DNA of 64,000 bases from CALSMU01 sp965230225 (GTDB taxonomy: Bacteria; Bacteroidota; Bacteroidia; Flavobacteriales_D; Parvicellaceae), in contig CBDDKM010000005.1 in the NCBI GenBank assembly GCA_965230225.1, positions 510,252 through 574,251 on the forward strand, given 5' to 3'. The notes beneath the pieces were generated by a model. It had not been told where the DNA came from and ran no database searches. It was given only the letters and a program-made list of their open reading frames with translations. Position numbers and translations under genes: made by a program. Shown one piece after another: positions 25,126 through 33,714 of this stretch (within the stretch, counting starts at the first letter, position 1; each line of letters opens with the position of its first letter).

Positions 25126-26572
25126 TCAGCTGGATCAATTATTTCAATTGGCAAAAAATGAGCAGCCAGAAGTTTCATTTCTGGAAATGAAAAGTCAGTT
25201 TTTACAAGCTGTTCCTTCAACGGGAAGCACAGCAGTAAAGGGGCTTAAAGTATTTACATTAAAAAACTTAATCATTATGCTAGTTATTTCAGGTGTTATA
25301 ACGGGAGTGGTGCTAATGTTAACTACTCCAACTAACAATAAGAATCAAAACGATCATCAAAAAGAGCAAAAAATATTGCCGGATAGCACACAACAATCAA
25401 AAATGGAAGCTCAGGTATTAAAACCAAAAATGAACGAGGTAGAGAGAATTTATGTGGAAATAGAACCCAGGGAGAATATAGTTTTTAGGGCAGATTCTGT
25501 TAACGTAAGTGATAGTTCGATTCAGGAAGGTGGATTTACCTACGAACCGTATGTGTTCCCTGGCGATGAAGTGAGTGCCAAACAACCTCCGGTGTTTTAC
25601 AAATTTCCATCCTTAACTGAAGAGGAAATAGAGGCCAATCACAAGCAGAAAGCTAAAATGCTAAAGGAATTGGCTAAACTGGATAAAAAGAAGTATGTGT
25701 ATGTACCTAGCGGGTCGTATACCTATAAAGGGAAGCCGGTTTCGGTTCAAGCTTTTTATATGCAAACCACAGAGGTTACTAATTTGGAGTACAGAACATT
25801 CTTATTCGATTTATTAATTCACGGTCGAAACGATGAGTTTTTAAAGGCTAAACCTAATCAGGATGGTTGGGTAAATATTGATGGGGTTGAGGTAGCCTTT
25901 AATGAGCCGATGAAAGACCTTTATTTTTCTCACCCGGCCTACAATCAATATCCGGTAAATAATGTAAGTAGAGAAGGGGCCAATATGTATTGCATGTGGT
26001 TAAGTAAAGAATTGCAGGCTTACGATAAGAAAAAAGGAGTGTACAACGATTTGAGAATTCCAACACAATACGAATGGGCGTATGCTGCCACAGGAGGACT
26101 AAACAATGTGGAATTTCCATGGGGAGGTTCATCGCCGCTAAATGCTGAAAAATGCTTTTTGGCTAATTATCGCCCGCTTAAATCTACTGTTCCTGCTATT
26201 GAGGAAAATGAAAAGGGACGATTCAGAAAAAAGAATAGAAGTAATGTTCCACTTATTAGGGGAGTATATGAGCAAAAGAGTGGAGAAGAGCTAAAAGGGG
26301 GTGAGAAATACTTTTACGCTGCTGATGGAGCTTTCCATACTGCCAAAGTAGATTCTTATAATCCAAATGGTTTTGGATTGTATAACCTATCTGGAAATGT
26401 TGCGGAGATGGTTTACTACCATGGTGAGGACAATACCCCGGGAACCAAAGGAGGAGGTTGGCTAAGTGATTTAGATGAGTTAAAGATCGAAGGAGAAGAT
26501 AAGTACAAAGGCAAAGAAGACCCCCATGTTAATATTGGGTTTAGAGTGGTGATGACCTACTTAGGTAGGTGA
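25115..26572 (+). CDS. Putative anti-sigma factor fused to a formylglycine-generating-enzyme (SUMF1/GldJ-like) domain
   Basis: Membrane protein of 485 residues. The ATG at 25115 is preceded by a strong GGAGGG site 4 bases away and overlaps the sigma gene stop. Residues 1 to about 45 are cytoplasmic, followed by one transmembrane helix (about 49-70, LIIMLVISGVITGVVLMLT). A long charged linker leads to a C-terminal SUMF1-type domain (about 190-485) with MQTTEVTNLEYRTFL, YPVNNVSREGANMYCMWLSK, RIPTQYEWAYAATGG, GNVAEM and GFRVVM. The catalytic Cys pair of true FGE is not evident, so it is likely a binding-type domain as in GldJ/GldK. Anti-sigma activity is inferred from position and topology. Confidence 0.75.
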   Translation: MENNQLDQLFQLAKNEQPEVSFLEMKSQFLQAVPSTGSTAVKGLKVFTLKNLIIMLVISGVITGVVLMLTTPTNNKNQNDHQKEQKILPDSTQQSKMEAQVLKPKMNEVERIYVEIEPRENIVFRADSVNVSDSSIQEGGFTYEPYVFPGDEVSAKQPPVFYKFPSLTEEEIEANHKQKAKMLKELAKLDKKKYVYVPSGSYTYKGKPVSVQAFYMQTTEVTNLEYRTFLFDLLIHGRNDEFLKAKPNQDGWVNIDGVEVAFNEPMKDLYFSHPAYNQYPVNNVSREGANMYCMWLSKELQAYDKKKGVYNDLRIPTQYEWAYAATGGLNNVEFPWGGSSPLNAEKCFLANYRPLKSTVPAIEENEKGRFRKKNRSNVPLIRGVYEQKSGEELKGGEKYFYAADGAFHTAKVDSYNPNGFGLYNLSGNVAEMVYYHGEDNTPGTKGGGWLSDLDELKIEGEDKYKGKEDPHVNIGFRVVMTYLGR

Positions 26573-26617
26573 CAATACCACAAGAGAATGTGAAACCTAA
26601 AGCAAAAGTGAGATCAT

Positions 26618-26653
26618 AAAAAAAGCCATGACAATTATAGTCATGGCTTTTTT
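26618..26653. terminator. Bidirectional terminator between the SUMF1 gene and the PpiD-like gene
   Basis: Arms AAAAAAAGCCATGA and TCATGGCTTTTTT around a 9-base loop. It lies between convergent genes ending at 26572 (plus) and 26677 (minus). Confidence 0.9.
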
Positions 26654-26676
26654 AGTATGGTATAAAACAGTTTTGA

Positions 26677-28869
26677 TTAGTTCATCACTGTTCTTTTCAT
26701 TCTCCAATCTTTCAATCCACATGATTTAAGAAGAGCACCAGCTAATCTTCCTTCAGCTTGCGTTCTTAACAATCCTGTAACCGTTCCCTGGTTAACACTT
26801 AAATCTTCTGGGTAAGCAGGAGAAGTGTTATTTTCTACTAAAATCATGTACACTCCATTCTCACCAGCAATTACCGGAGAAGTTTCTCCTGTTTTCATGG
26901 TGAAAATAGTTCCGATTAAGCTTGCCTCAGAATTTCCAGTTTGGTTCGGAAGGTTGTTCATCGATAAGTTTAATTCAGCAGATTGAGCAACAGCGTTTAG
27001 CTTAGTAGCTGCATCGTCAATGTTAGTAACACCAGCTAATTGCTCTTTAATCATTGCTGCTTTCTTCTCTTTAATTACCTCTGGTTTCATTAGGTCTTTA
27101 ACTCCGTCAAACTGAGCAACACCTTCGTGAGTTTCGCTAACTAAGTAAGCAACAACTACTTTTTCATCACCGATGTACTCTGGTTCAGAAATGCTTCCAA
27201 CTTCACTGTTAAATGCCCATTTAAGAAGGGTCATGTTTTTAGGTAGCGATTGTAGGTTAGGGTAATCCAAACGAATGTTATTGATTTCGATTGGAACTAA
27301 ACCAAACTCTTCTGCTGTTTTATCAAAGTCACCAGCAGCAGCTTGCTCGTATAGAGCTAGTCCTTTAGTCTCGTAAACTTCTTGCTGAGTTTCTTTACTT
27401 GGTCTGATTTCAGAATCAACCACAGCAATCATTTTGAATTCGTTTTCAGCTTGTCCAAGTACTTCAACAATGTGATACCCGTAAGAAGTTTCAACCATAT
27501 CCAATGATCCAATAGGTTGTTTGAAACTGAAGTCGTTAAACTCAGGAACCATTTGTCCTTCTGGGAACCATTCGTAAACCCCTCCGGTAAATTTAGATCC
27601 AGGATCTTCAGTAAACAATTCTACCATTTCGGTAAACTTACTGGTATCAGCTTTTACTACTTGTAAAATACTATCAGCTAAAGCTTTCTTTGTAAGGTCA
27701 TCTTCATCACTAACACCAGACTTAATTAAGATGTGACGTACAGTAGCCTCATTTCTTAATCCTGATTCTCTTACTTTAATCAATACAGATTTGTTACCGT
27801 GTAAGTATGGTCCAACAACTTGTCCCTGTGCAGCAGCAAGAACTGCTTCATCAATTTCGTTAGAATATACTCCTCTAGCGTAAGGCATTGGAGGGAATAC
27901 ATCAATTACGTCAGGAGCTCTATTGTACATCATTGCTCCAATTGGTGTAGTTGCGTTGTTAGCAACGAACATTGAATCGTTTTTAGACGTTTCAAATGCT
28001 TTCTTCAAGTTGGACAATCTGTTGTTAGCATTTTCTTTATCTGCTTCTGATGGCTCAATGTCGAAAGAAACGTATTTGATCGAACGCATTTCAGTTTGTT
28101 GCTCCCATTTCTTTTCGTATTGGTGAGCATCAAAGTAAGTTTTGATTTCCTGATCAGTAACCGTAATAGCAGAATCAGGAATAGAAGTATAATCTTTCAA
28201 TACATACTTAATGTTTGCTTTAGTGTTCTCTTCAGCAAAGTTTCTTTTTGCATCCTGAGTTGTAGCAATCATTCCCAATTTCACCATGCTAATGTACTTC
28301 TCTCTGATTCTTGAAGTTCTCGCTTGCCATTCAAGGCTAGCCAATTGCTGAGTAGCAACCTGGTTTTGCGCTTGAGCATTGATCAATCTCATTAATGATC
28401 TGTTCAATGAATCACGATCGAAATTCCCTTCCTCATTTGTAAATTCCTCTTTTAAGAAATCAATTGGATCAGCACCAAATAAAATACCCATTTGAGGGTC
28501 ATTCATTTCAGTTCCTGTAACAGCAAGTCCTAATAAGTCAATTTGAGTATTAAGAATTGAGTCCATTACCATTTGCTGCCAAACCTGACCTCTAATTACG
28601 TCAGTTTCGTATTCAGTAAGTACGGGGTCCTGATTGTTTTGGAATTTTTCGTTTTTCTTAGCGTTGATCGCATTTGTAACTCGAGCCTCATAGTTCCACT
28701 CTGAGTCATACATTGGTTCTCCGTAAAATTCTCCAATTGGTTGCTCACCTCCCTGTCCGGAAATTCTATTCCAAATGGTTGATGGATCTACTACAAAGAT
28801 CAATAGTGCAACACCAATAAGAACTACAAGTAAACCTTGTTTCTGTCTAATTTTTCCAATTATCGCCAT
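26677..28869 (-). CDS. Periplasmic peptidyl-prolyl isomerase, PpiD/SurA-type, membrane-anchored
   Basis: Protein of about 730 residues starting MAIIGKIRQKQGLLVVLIGV at 28869; the frame extends 11 codons upstream, but this start gives the canonical PpiD N-terminus with one membrane helix. A SurA-like N-terminal chaperone region follows, then a parvulin domain around residues 370-475 (ATVRHILIKSG, GGVYEWFPEGQMVPEFNDFS, SYGYHIVEVLG), and a long C-terminal region with a second partial PPIase-like repeat. It helps fold exported and outer-membrane proteins, which fits the many T9SS clients nearby. Bacteroidota members are normally this long. Confidence 0.87.
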   Translation of the reverse strand: MAIIGKIRQKQGLLVVLIGVALLIFVVDPSTIWNRISGQGGEQPIGEFYGEPMYDSEWNYEARVTNAINAKKNEKFQNNQDPVLTEYETDVIRGQVWQQMVMDSILNTQIDLLGLAVTGTEMNDPQMGILFGADPIDFLKEEFTNEEGNFDRDSLNRSLMRLINAQAQNQVATQQLASLEWQARTSRIREKYISMVKLGMIATTQDAKRNFAEENTKANIKYVLKDYTSIPDSAITVTDQEIKTYFDAHQYEKKWEQQTEMRSIKYVSFDIEPSEADKENANNRLSNLKKAFETSKNDSMFVANNATTPIGAMMYNRAPDVIDVFPPMPYARGVYSNEIDEAVLAAAQGQVVGPYLHGNKSVLIKVRESGLRNEATVRHILIKSGVSDEDDLTKKALADSILQVVKADTSKFTEMVELFTEDPGSKFTGGVYEWFPEGQMVPEFNDFSFKQPIGSLDMVETSYGYHIVEVLGQAENEFKMIAVVDSEIRPSKETQQEVYETKGLALYEQAAAGDFDKTAEEFGLVPIEINNIRLDYPNLQSLPKNMTLLKWAFNSEVGSISEPEYIGDEKVVVAYLVSETHEGVAQFDGVKDLMKPEVIKEKKAAMIKEQLAGVTNIDDAATKLNAVAQSAELNLSMNNLPNQTGNSEASLIGTIFTMKTGETSPVIAGENGVYMILVENNTSPAYPEDLSVNQGTVTGLLRTQAEGRLAGALLKSCGLKDWRMKRTVMN

Positions 28870-28989
28870 TTCTCTAACAAAATTAAGGCTGCGAATATAC
28901 AATTACTAGTTGAGATATGAAAATAAAAATCTAATGATCTGTAGTGCTTGATTTTAGACCCGTTATCCGTAGGATATATCAAATTATTT

Positions 28990-28997
28990 TACCTTTG
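28990..28997 (+). promoter_or_regulatory. Possible -7 box directly before hemJ
   Basis: TACCTTTG matches TAnnTTTG exactly but ends only 5 bases before the hemJ ATG. If real, transcription would begin at or near the start codon and give a leaderless message. No -33 box is obvious at the expected distance, so confidence is low. Confidence 0.3.
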
Positions 28998-29002
28998 GCG
29001 AC

Positions 29003-29545
29003 ATGTACGAAGCAGTAAAATCGTTGCACATAATTTTTATGGTGAGTTGGTTTGCCGGATTGTTCTATATGGTTAGGCTATTTGTTTACCATGTAGAGGC
29101 AAAGGAAAAGCCCGAAAACGAAAGGGAAGTGTTGGTGAAGCAGTATAAGATTATGGAAAAAAGGTTGTGGTACATTATTACCTGGCCTGCAATGATTGGA
29201 ACCATCGTTTTTGGTGTTTGGATGCTCTTCTTACCATTGGGAATGGCCTGGTTAAAAATGGGGTGGATGCACATGAAACTTGGATTCGTAGTGCTTCTGA
29301 TAGTGTATCATTTTCTTTGCCATGGTATCTTTAAACAGCATCAAAAAGATGTGTTGAAATACTCCTCAACTCAATTCAGAATATGGAACGAAGTAGCTAC
29401 TTTATTATTGGTGGCAATTGTGTTTTTGGTGGTAATGAAAAATGGATTGAATACGGTCTATGGAGTAGTCGGATTTTTTGGTACGGCAATCCTTTTAATG
29501 ATGGGGATAAAATTGTACAAAAAACTTCGTTCGAAACCCTCTTAA
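29003..29545 (+). CDS. hemJ: Protoporphyrinogen IX oxidase HemJ-type membrane protein
   Basis: Integral membrane enzyme of 180 residues that oxidises protoporphyrinogen IX to protoporphyrin IX in haem synthesis. The N-terminal block KSLHIIFMVSWFAGLFYMVR, followed by LFVYH, carries the conserved His and Arg of HemJ. Four to five hydrophobic segments follow, with the WMHMKLGFVVLLIVYHFLCH region containing the second set of conserved His and Lys residues. hemL is in the same window, but there is no hemG or hemY here. It is transcribed alone, divergent from the PpiD-like gene. Confidence 0.88.
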   Translation: MYEAVKSLHIIFMVSWFAGLFYMVRLFVYHVEAKEKPENEREVLVKQYKIMEKRLWYIITWPAMIGTIVFGVWMLFLPLGMAWLKMGWMHMKLGFVVLLIVYHFLCHGIFKQHQKDVLKYSSTQFRIWNEVATLLLVAIVFLVVMKNGLNTVYGVVGFFGTAILLMMGIKLYKKLRSKPS

Positions 29546-29687
29546 ATCGCCCTGATTTCAATCTCTTTCCTGAACTTTATAAACATTCTGTTTTAGTTAT
29601 TAACAAAGCGTTTTCGCGGCATTGTCATCGCACGAATCTTTAGTAAAATTGTAGCTTGTTATAAATGAACTGAATTTACAACGATTA

Positions 29688-31217
29688 ATGAGCGAATTAA
29701 AGAAAATTAAAAGTGCCCTGATTTCTGTTTTTGATAAAGGAAATTTGGACACCATTGTGAAGAAATTGAACGAGGAGGGGGTAACCATTTATTCCACAGG
29801 AGGAACCCAAAAATTTATTGAAGATTTAGGAGTGAATGTAGTGGCTGTTGAAAGCCTTACCAGCTACCCTTCAATTTTAGGTGGAAGAGTAAAAACATTG
29901 CATCCAAAAGTATTTGGTGGAATTTTGAGCAGAAGAGAATTGGATGGAGATGTCGCTCAGTTGGAAGAGTACGAAATTCCGGAAATTGATTTAGTAATTG
30001 TTGATTTGTATCCGTTTGAGGATACTGTTGCTTCAGGAGCAGATCATCAATCAATTATCGAGAAGATTGATATTGGAGGAATTTCTTTGATCAGAGCAGC
30101 AGCTAAAAACTACAAAGATGTAGTGATCATTCCTTCTAAAGATCAATACGAACCATTTTTAAATTTACTAGAAGAGAAACAAGCATTTACCTCATTGGAG
30201 GATCGTAAGCAGTTCGCTGCAGATGCATTTAATGTTTCTTCTCACTATGATACTCATATTTTTAACTACTTCAGAGGAGACGATGACAGTGTGTTAAAAG
30301 AGAGTATTTTGGATTCTTCAGTTTTAAGATACGGAGAGAACCCACACCAAAAAGGAATCTTTTACGGGAAGTTAGACGACTTGTTTGATAAGCTTCACGG
30401 AAAAGAGTTGTCGTACAATAACCTGTTGGATGTGGATGCAGCTGTTAGTTTGATGGCTGAGTTTAAGAACGATGATCCATCATTTGCCATTTTAAAACAC
30501 AATAATGCATGTGGAATGGCTACCAGATCAACATTGGTTGATGCGTATAAAGCAGCTTTAGCCGGAGATCCGGTTTCTGCTTTTGGAGGAATCCTTATTT
30601 CGAACACTGCAATCGATCTTGAAACTGCTAACGAGATTCACCAATTGTTCTGCGAAGTAGTAATTGCTCCTGGATATTCTGATGAAGCTTTGGAAGTGTT
30701 GAAAGGGAAGAAGAATCGAATTATTTTGGTTCAGAAAGAAGTTGATTTACCAACTTACCAGGTAAGAACATTGCTAAATGGAGTTTTATATCAGGAAAAG
30801 GATTCCATTACCGATAAGAAAGAAGATTTTGTTACTAAAACAGACAAATCTCCTACTGGTAGTCAGATGACAGATTTAGAGTTTGCCAACAAATTGGTGA
30901 AACACACTAAATCAAATACCATTGTTTTGGCTAAGAATAACCAATTATTGGCTAGTGGTACAGGACAAACATCCAGAGTAGATGCTCTTCGTCAGGCGAT
31001 CCATAAAGCAAAGTCGTTCAATTTTGAACTACAGGACGCAGTAATGGCCTCTGATGCATTTTTCCCATTTCCTGACTGTGTTGAAATTGCAGGTAATGAA
31101 GGGATCAATGCAGTGGTACAGCCTGGAGGATCTATTAAAGATGAACTTTCCATTAACTATTGCAATGAAAATGGAATGGCCATGGTGTTTACAGGGAACA
31201 GACACTTTAAGCACTAA
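29688..31217 (+). CDS. purH: Bifunctional AICAR formyltransferase/IMP cyclohydrolase
   Basis: Bifunctional enzyme that catalyses the last two steps of IMP synthesis. The 509 residues include an N-terminal MGS-like cyclohydrolase domain (about 1-145, with STGGTQKFIED and LGGRVKTLHPKVFGGIL) and the C-terminal transformylase domain (with ILKHNNACGMA, whose Lys-His pair is catalytic, and DAFFPFPDCVEIAGNEGINA near the end). It is complete and of family length. It is not near the purS gene at the start of the window. Confidence 0.95.
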   Translation: MSELKKIKSALISVFDKGNLDTIVKKLNEEGVTIYSTGGTQKFIEDLGVNVVAVESLTSYPSILGGRVKTLHPKVFGGILSRRELDGDVAQLEEYEIPEIDLVIVDLYPFEDTVASGADHQSIIEKIDIGGISLIRAAAKNYKDVVIIPSKDQYEPFLNLLEEKQAFTSLEDRKQFAADAFNVSSHYDTHIFNYFRGDDDSVLKESILDSSVLRYGENPHQKGIFYGKLDDLFDKLHGKELSYNNLLDVDAAVSLMAEFKNDDPSFAILKHNNACGMATRSTLVDAYKAALAGDPVSAFGGILISNTAIDLETANEIHQLFCEVVIAPGYSDEALEVLKGKKNRIILVQKEVDLPTYQVRTLLNGVLYQEKDSITDKKEDFVTKTDKSPTGSQMTDLEFANKLVKHTKSNTIVLAKNNQLLASGTGQTSRVDALRQAIHKAKSFNFELQDAVMASDAFFPFPDCVEIAGNEGINAVVQPGGSIKDELSINYCNENGMAMVFTGNRHFKH

Positions 31218-31263
31218 TAATAGGTTGAACTAAACGAATAATTAAAGAAAAATAGTAATACAC

Positions 31264-31294
31264 TTTGGTTTGAGATATTTGATACCTAAATTCA
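31264..31294 (+). promoter_or_regulatory. Possible promoter of the mre/rod operon
   Basis: TTTG at 31264-31267 is followed after 19 bases by TAAATTCA at 31287-31294, a partial match to TAnnTTTG, with the mreB start 33 bases further. Spacing fits the Bacteroidota consensus, but the -7 box is imperfect. Confidence 0.35.
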
Positions 31295-31327
31295 TGTCTT
31301 CGAACCATAAATATCAGGAAATACAGA

Positions 31328-32353
31328 ATGGGCTTTTTTAATGTTTTCTCACAAGAAATTGCAATCGATTTAGGAACAGCAAACACACTAATCATTCAGA
31401 ATGATAAGGTGGTTGTGGATGAACCTTCGATTGTTGCAATGGATCGTTCTAATGGAAAAATTATTGCGATTGGTAGGAGAGCACAACAGATGCACGGTAA
31501 AGTGCACGATAACATTAAAACCATTCGTCCGCTTAAAGATGGAGTAATTGCAGATTTCCAGGCAGCTGAGCACATGATTAGAGGAATGATCCGAATGATC
31601 AAGATGGGAAGCAGGCTAATGCAACCATCATTGAGAATGGTAATTTGTATTCCTTCTGGTATTACTGAGGTAGAGAAAAGAGCAGTAATTGATTCTGCAG
31701 AGCACGCTGGAGGAAAAGATGTATACCTGATTCACGAACCTATGGCAGCTGCAATTGGTATTGGAGTGGATGTTGAGGAACCAATGGGGAACATGATCAT
31801 CGATATAGGTGGAGGGACATCGGAAATTGCGGTAATTGCTCTTGGAGGAATTGTTTGTGATAAGTCCATTCGTGTAGCCGGAGATGACTTTACATCGGAC
31901 ATTGAAGAGTACATGAGAAGGCAGCACAATATCTTGATTGGTGAACGTACTGCTGAACAAATTAAAATTGAAGTTGGTGCTGCTATTACGGAATTAGAGA
32001 ATCCACCGGAAGACTTTGGTGTACGAGGAAGAGATTTAATGACCGGGATTCCTAAAGAAATTTACGTTTCTTATCAGGAAATCGCTCACGCGTTGGATAA
32101 GTCTATTTCTAAAATCGAAGAGGCGATTTTAAGTGCCCTGGAGATGACTCCTCCTGAACTTTCGGCAGATATTTATAAAACCGGAATTTACCTTGCAGGT
32201 GGGGGATCAATGTTAAGAGGATTAGATAAAAGAATTTCTGTGAAAACTAAATTGCCGGTTCACATTGCAGAAGATCCACTTAGAGCTGTGGCAAGAGGAA
32301 CTGGAATTGCATTAAAAAATGTAGATAAATTTCAATTCTTGATTAAGGCATAA
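31328..32353 (+). CDS. mreB: Rod shape-determining protein MreB
   Basis: Actin-like ATPase of 341 residues that forms membrane-bound filaments guiding lateral cell-wall synthesis. The actin-fold motifs are visible: phosphate 1 loop IDLGTANTLI, the connecting DGVIADFQAAEHMIRGMI, phosphate 2 loop IIDIGGGTSEIAVIALGG, and the adenosine segment GIYLAGGGSMLRGLDKR. The N-terminus MGFFNVFSQEIAIDLG is typical of Bacteroidota MreB. It opens the tightly packed operon mreB-mreC-mreD-mrdA-rodA. Confidence 0.97.
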   Translation: MGFFNVFSQEIAIDLGTANTLIIQNDKVVVDEPSIVAMDRSNGKIIAIGRRAQQMHGKVHDNIKTIRPLKDGVIADFQAAEHMIRGMIRMIKMGSRLMQPSLRMVICIPSGITEVEKRAVIDSAEHAGGKDVYLIHEPMAAAIGIGVDVEEPMGNMIIDIGGGTSEIAVIALGGIVCDKSIRVAGDDFTSDIEEYMRRQHNILIGERTAEQIKIEVGAAITELENPPEDFGVRGRDLMTGIPKEIYVSYQEIAHALDKSISKIEEAILSALEMTPPELSADIYKTGIYLAGGGSMLRGLDKRISVKTKLPVHIAEDPLRAVARGTGIALKNVDKFQFLIKA

Positions 32354-32374
32354 ACGATAAAAACGAATTAGTTC

Positions 32375-33202
32375 ATGAAAAACCTGATCAGGCTCTTTCA
32401 AAAGTACAGTTCGGTTTTTATTTTCCTCTTTTTGCAAATTATTTGCTTTGCTTTTCTTTTTTCTGGAAGAAACTCCTACCATCATGCTGCATTTGCTAAT
32501 TCAAGTAATCGGTTGGCCGGTGGTATTTTCGAAATATCTTCTTCTGTAACAGAATATTTTCACTTAAAAAAAGCAAACGAAAATCTGCTTATTCAAAATA
32601 CCTTACTTAAGGAAAAATTAGAAGGCCATAACATTGTTGTCGGCGATGTATATACCAAGGTGAATGATACCATGTATTTGCAACAATACAAGTACTTGGG
32701 AGCCAAGGTGATTAAGAGTACTAAGAAATTCAGGAAGAATCACATTACCATTAACAGAGGTAGTGAGCATCAGGTGGTCTCAGAAATGGGGGTAATAGGA
32801 ACTAAAGGAGTAGTGGGGATAACGGTAAGCTCTTCCAGGTATTACTCCACCGTTATTCCGATCATTAACGAAGATTTTGAAATAGCAGTTAGACATGCAA
32901 AATCCAAAAGCTTCGGAAGATTAAAGTGGACCGAGGAAAACACCTGGGAAAATGCTACGGTGATAGATGTGCCCATCTACATTGATGTGCAAAAAGGCGA
33001 TGCTATAGAAACCAGAGGTTCTGATGGAATATTTCCGGAAGGGCAATTAATAGGAACAGTAATAAGTACACACGAAATACCGGGAGAGTCCTACCAAAAA
33101 ATCATCATTGATTTGGCCGAAGACTTCTCCAGCGTGTATCATGTGCAGGTGGTTAAAAACGTTCTGAAACAGGAACAAAAGAAATTAGAAGAGGTGCAAT
33201 GA
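32375..33202 (+). CDS. mreC: Rod shape-determining protein MreC
   Basis: Bitopic membrane protein of 275 residues: one N-terminal helix (about 13-30, SVFIFLFLQIICFAFLFS), a coiled-coil-like segment (about 62-85) and periplasmic beta domains (with VVSEMGVIGTKGVVGITVSS and FPEGQLIGTV). MreC links MreB to PBP2 and RodA in the elongasome. It starts 21 bases after mreB and overlaps mreD by 4 bases, so it is co-translated. Confidence 0.93.
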   Translation: MKNLIRLFQKYSSVFIFLFLQIICFAFLFSGRNSYHHAAFANSSNRLAGGIFEISSSVTEYFHLKKANENLLIQNTLLKEKLEGHNIVVGDVYTKVNDTMYLQQYKYLGAKVIKSTKKFRKNHITINRGSEHQVVSEMGVIGTKGVVGITVSSSRYYSTVIPIINEDFEIAVRHAKSKSFGRLKWTEENTWENATVIDVPIYIDVQKGDAIETRGSDGIFPEGQLIGTVISTHEIPGESYQKIIIDLAEDFSSVYHVQVVKNVLKQEQKKLEEVQ

Positions 33203-33714
33203 ACCCGGTTGTAAAGTACATATTGGAAGTTTTAATCCTGATCTTTCTTCAGGTTCTCGTGGTCAATCAAATTGACCTGGGAGCTTTAGGTTCGTGGTTT
33301 TCGCCGGTTGTATTTACTTTGTTTATCCTCACTTTGCCATTTAATTTATCGCCAGGGTGGTTAATGCTTATAGCATTTGCAACTGGTGTTACGGTGGATG
33401 TGTTTACGGATACACTTGGAATGCATGGTTCCGCAGCGTTGGTGTTGGCTTTCTTGAGACCATACTTATTAAAGTTATTAGCCCCTCGCGAAGGGTTTGA
33501 TGAAACAAAACGACCTGGAATTTATACCATGGGGCTAACTCAATTTATTACCTATGCAGGATCGTTGTTGCTGATTTATCATATATGGTTTTTTACTGTA
33601 GAAGTACTTCGTTTTTCAGGGTTTCATATCATTTTACTTAAGTCGTTTATTAGTTCTGTAGGTGCGATACTCATCATCCTGTTAATTCAATATTTAACCT
33701 TAAAAAGGAGCTAG
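33199..33714 (+). CDS. mreD: Rod shape-determining protein MreD
   Basis: Small polytopic membrane protein of 171 residues with about five hydrophobic segments. The family is poorly conserved, so the call rests on size, topology, the motif DVFTDTLGMHGSAALVLAFL and its place between mreC and mrdA. It is a structural partner in the elongasome. It overlaps mreC by 4 bases and abuts mrdA directly, its stop codon touching the mrdA GTG start. Confidence 0.88.
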   Translation: MNPVVKYILEVLILIFLQVLVVNQIDLGALGSWFSPVVFTLFILTLPFNLSPGWLMLIAFATGVTVDVFTDTLGMHGSAALVLAFLRPYLLKLLAPREGFDETKRPGIYTMGLTQFITYAGSLLLIYHIWFFTVEVLRFSGFHIILLKSFISSVGAILIILLIQYLTLKRS

